51,848 nucleotides of DNA, from contig PLED01000111.1 of the NCBI GenBank assembly GCA_003136355.1, positions 6,249 through 58,096 on the forward strand, in the 5' to 3' direction. This document shows positions 51,648 through 51,848 of this stretch, piece by piece. The position numbers and the translations under genes are program-made. The notes beneath the pieces were generated by a model. That model was not told where the DNA came from. It worked only from the letters and a program-made list of their open reading frames with translations, and searched no databases. Each line of letters begins with the position of its first letter. The first letter of the stretch is position 1. The DNA is from Vulcanimicrobiota bacterium. Its GTDB lineage: Bacteria > Vulcanimicrobiota > Vulcanimicrobiia > Vulcanimicrobiales > Vulcanimicrobiaceae.

Positions 51648-51848
51648 TCAGGCTCCCGTTGACATCGGGGCGTCTGTGAAGGGATCGACGTCGCGATGGA
51701 TCGGTTGCGCCCGGCCCATCCAGGGTTCTGGCCGGATGCAGCGCACCCAATCGACGAAGCTTGGGATGAAGCTGAGATCCTCACGAACATGCTGTTCGCC
51801 GATCAGCCGGACGGGAACGAGGCGGCCGGAGGCGATGGTGATCGTCGG
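51648..51848 (-). CDS. DUF6915-like protein, C-terminal part
   Basis: 66 residues, open to the window edge: TITIASGRLVPVRLIGEQHVREDLSFIPSFVDWVRCIRPEPWMGRAQ. The EQHVxEDLxxIPSxxDWxxxxxxxPWM signature is what I know from the C-terminus of DUF6915 proteins of alphaproteobacterial mobile regions. The 5' part lies outside the window. Transcribed with the small gene that follows. Confidence 0.65.
   Translation of the reverse strand, partial: PTITIASGRLVPVRLIGEQHVREDLSFIPSFVDWVRCIRPEPWMGRAQPIHRDVDPFTDAPMSTGA

Overview
The window is high-GC (about 60 % or more by eye) bacterial chromosome. It has short spacers, many ATGA- or TGATG-type stop/start overlaps, several lipoprotein signal peptides and secreted proteins, and an unusual density of FecR/CHASE2/EAL signalling genes. 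I cannot fix the taxon from sequence alone. The style suits an uncultured soil phylum such as Eremiobacterota (WPS-2), but that is a guess. A selenocysteine tRNA (selC) shows that the host probably makes selenoproteins. Both ends are cut: clpB lacks its 5' part on the left, and a DUF6915-like gene is incomplete on the right.

Region 1 (1-9620), core: the clpB 3' part with a PycTM-like membrane protein attached; bipA/typA coupled to a chagasin-type protease inhibitor; an orphan DNA methyltransferase; a tectonin/Lipoprotein_15 lipoprotein; a tandem pair of DUF4760-like proteins; and a serine beta-lactamase-like lipoprotein.

Region 2 (9621-25925), a 16.3-kb integrated element. It is bounded by an exact 40-bp direct repeat of the 5' half of selC; the left copy is a fragment and the right copy belongs to the intact tRNA-Sec. 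It carries a leftward replication/excision module (Xis-like HTH, Rep-like HTH protein, CHC2 zinc finger) divergent from a rightward repressor-integrase operon, with an operator-like palindrome between. Then come an AlbA_2 (Schlafen-type) protein, a HEPN-like protein, a Cro-like regulator, a membrane/coiled-coil/zinc-ribbon protein, a small-terminase-like protein, HEAT and HTH small proteins, a complete type I restriction-modification operon (hsdM-hsdS-hsdR), and three small genes of unknown role. The layout resembles a phage satellite (PICI-like) or small genomic island carrying a defence cargo. The hsd part looks visibly lower in GC than the host DNA.

Region 3 (25982-50845), core again: large secreted proteins (FecR-like, DUF3443); DUF1801 and DUF1059 genes; an MFS - FecR - CHASE2/adenylate cyclase - GNAT operon divergent from an EAL protein; threonine synthase; an APC permease; a Spy/CpxP-like protein; a SAM methyltransferase; an ECF sigma factor / zinc anti-sigma / GNAT operon; a GH20 hexosaminidase; a transporter fused to an outside PDZ-like domain; a methyltransferase coupled to a HyuA-type ATPase subunit; a PH-like protein; and the C-terminal two thirds of a second APC permease.

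Region 4 (about 50850-51848) is foreign in character. A DUF2285 protein fused into the antisense of the broken permease, plus two convergent small genes (one DUF6915-like), are typical of alphaproteobacterial integrative/conjugative accessory DNA. This is either a recent insertion or a chimeric assembly join close to the window edge.
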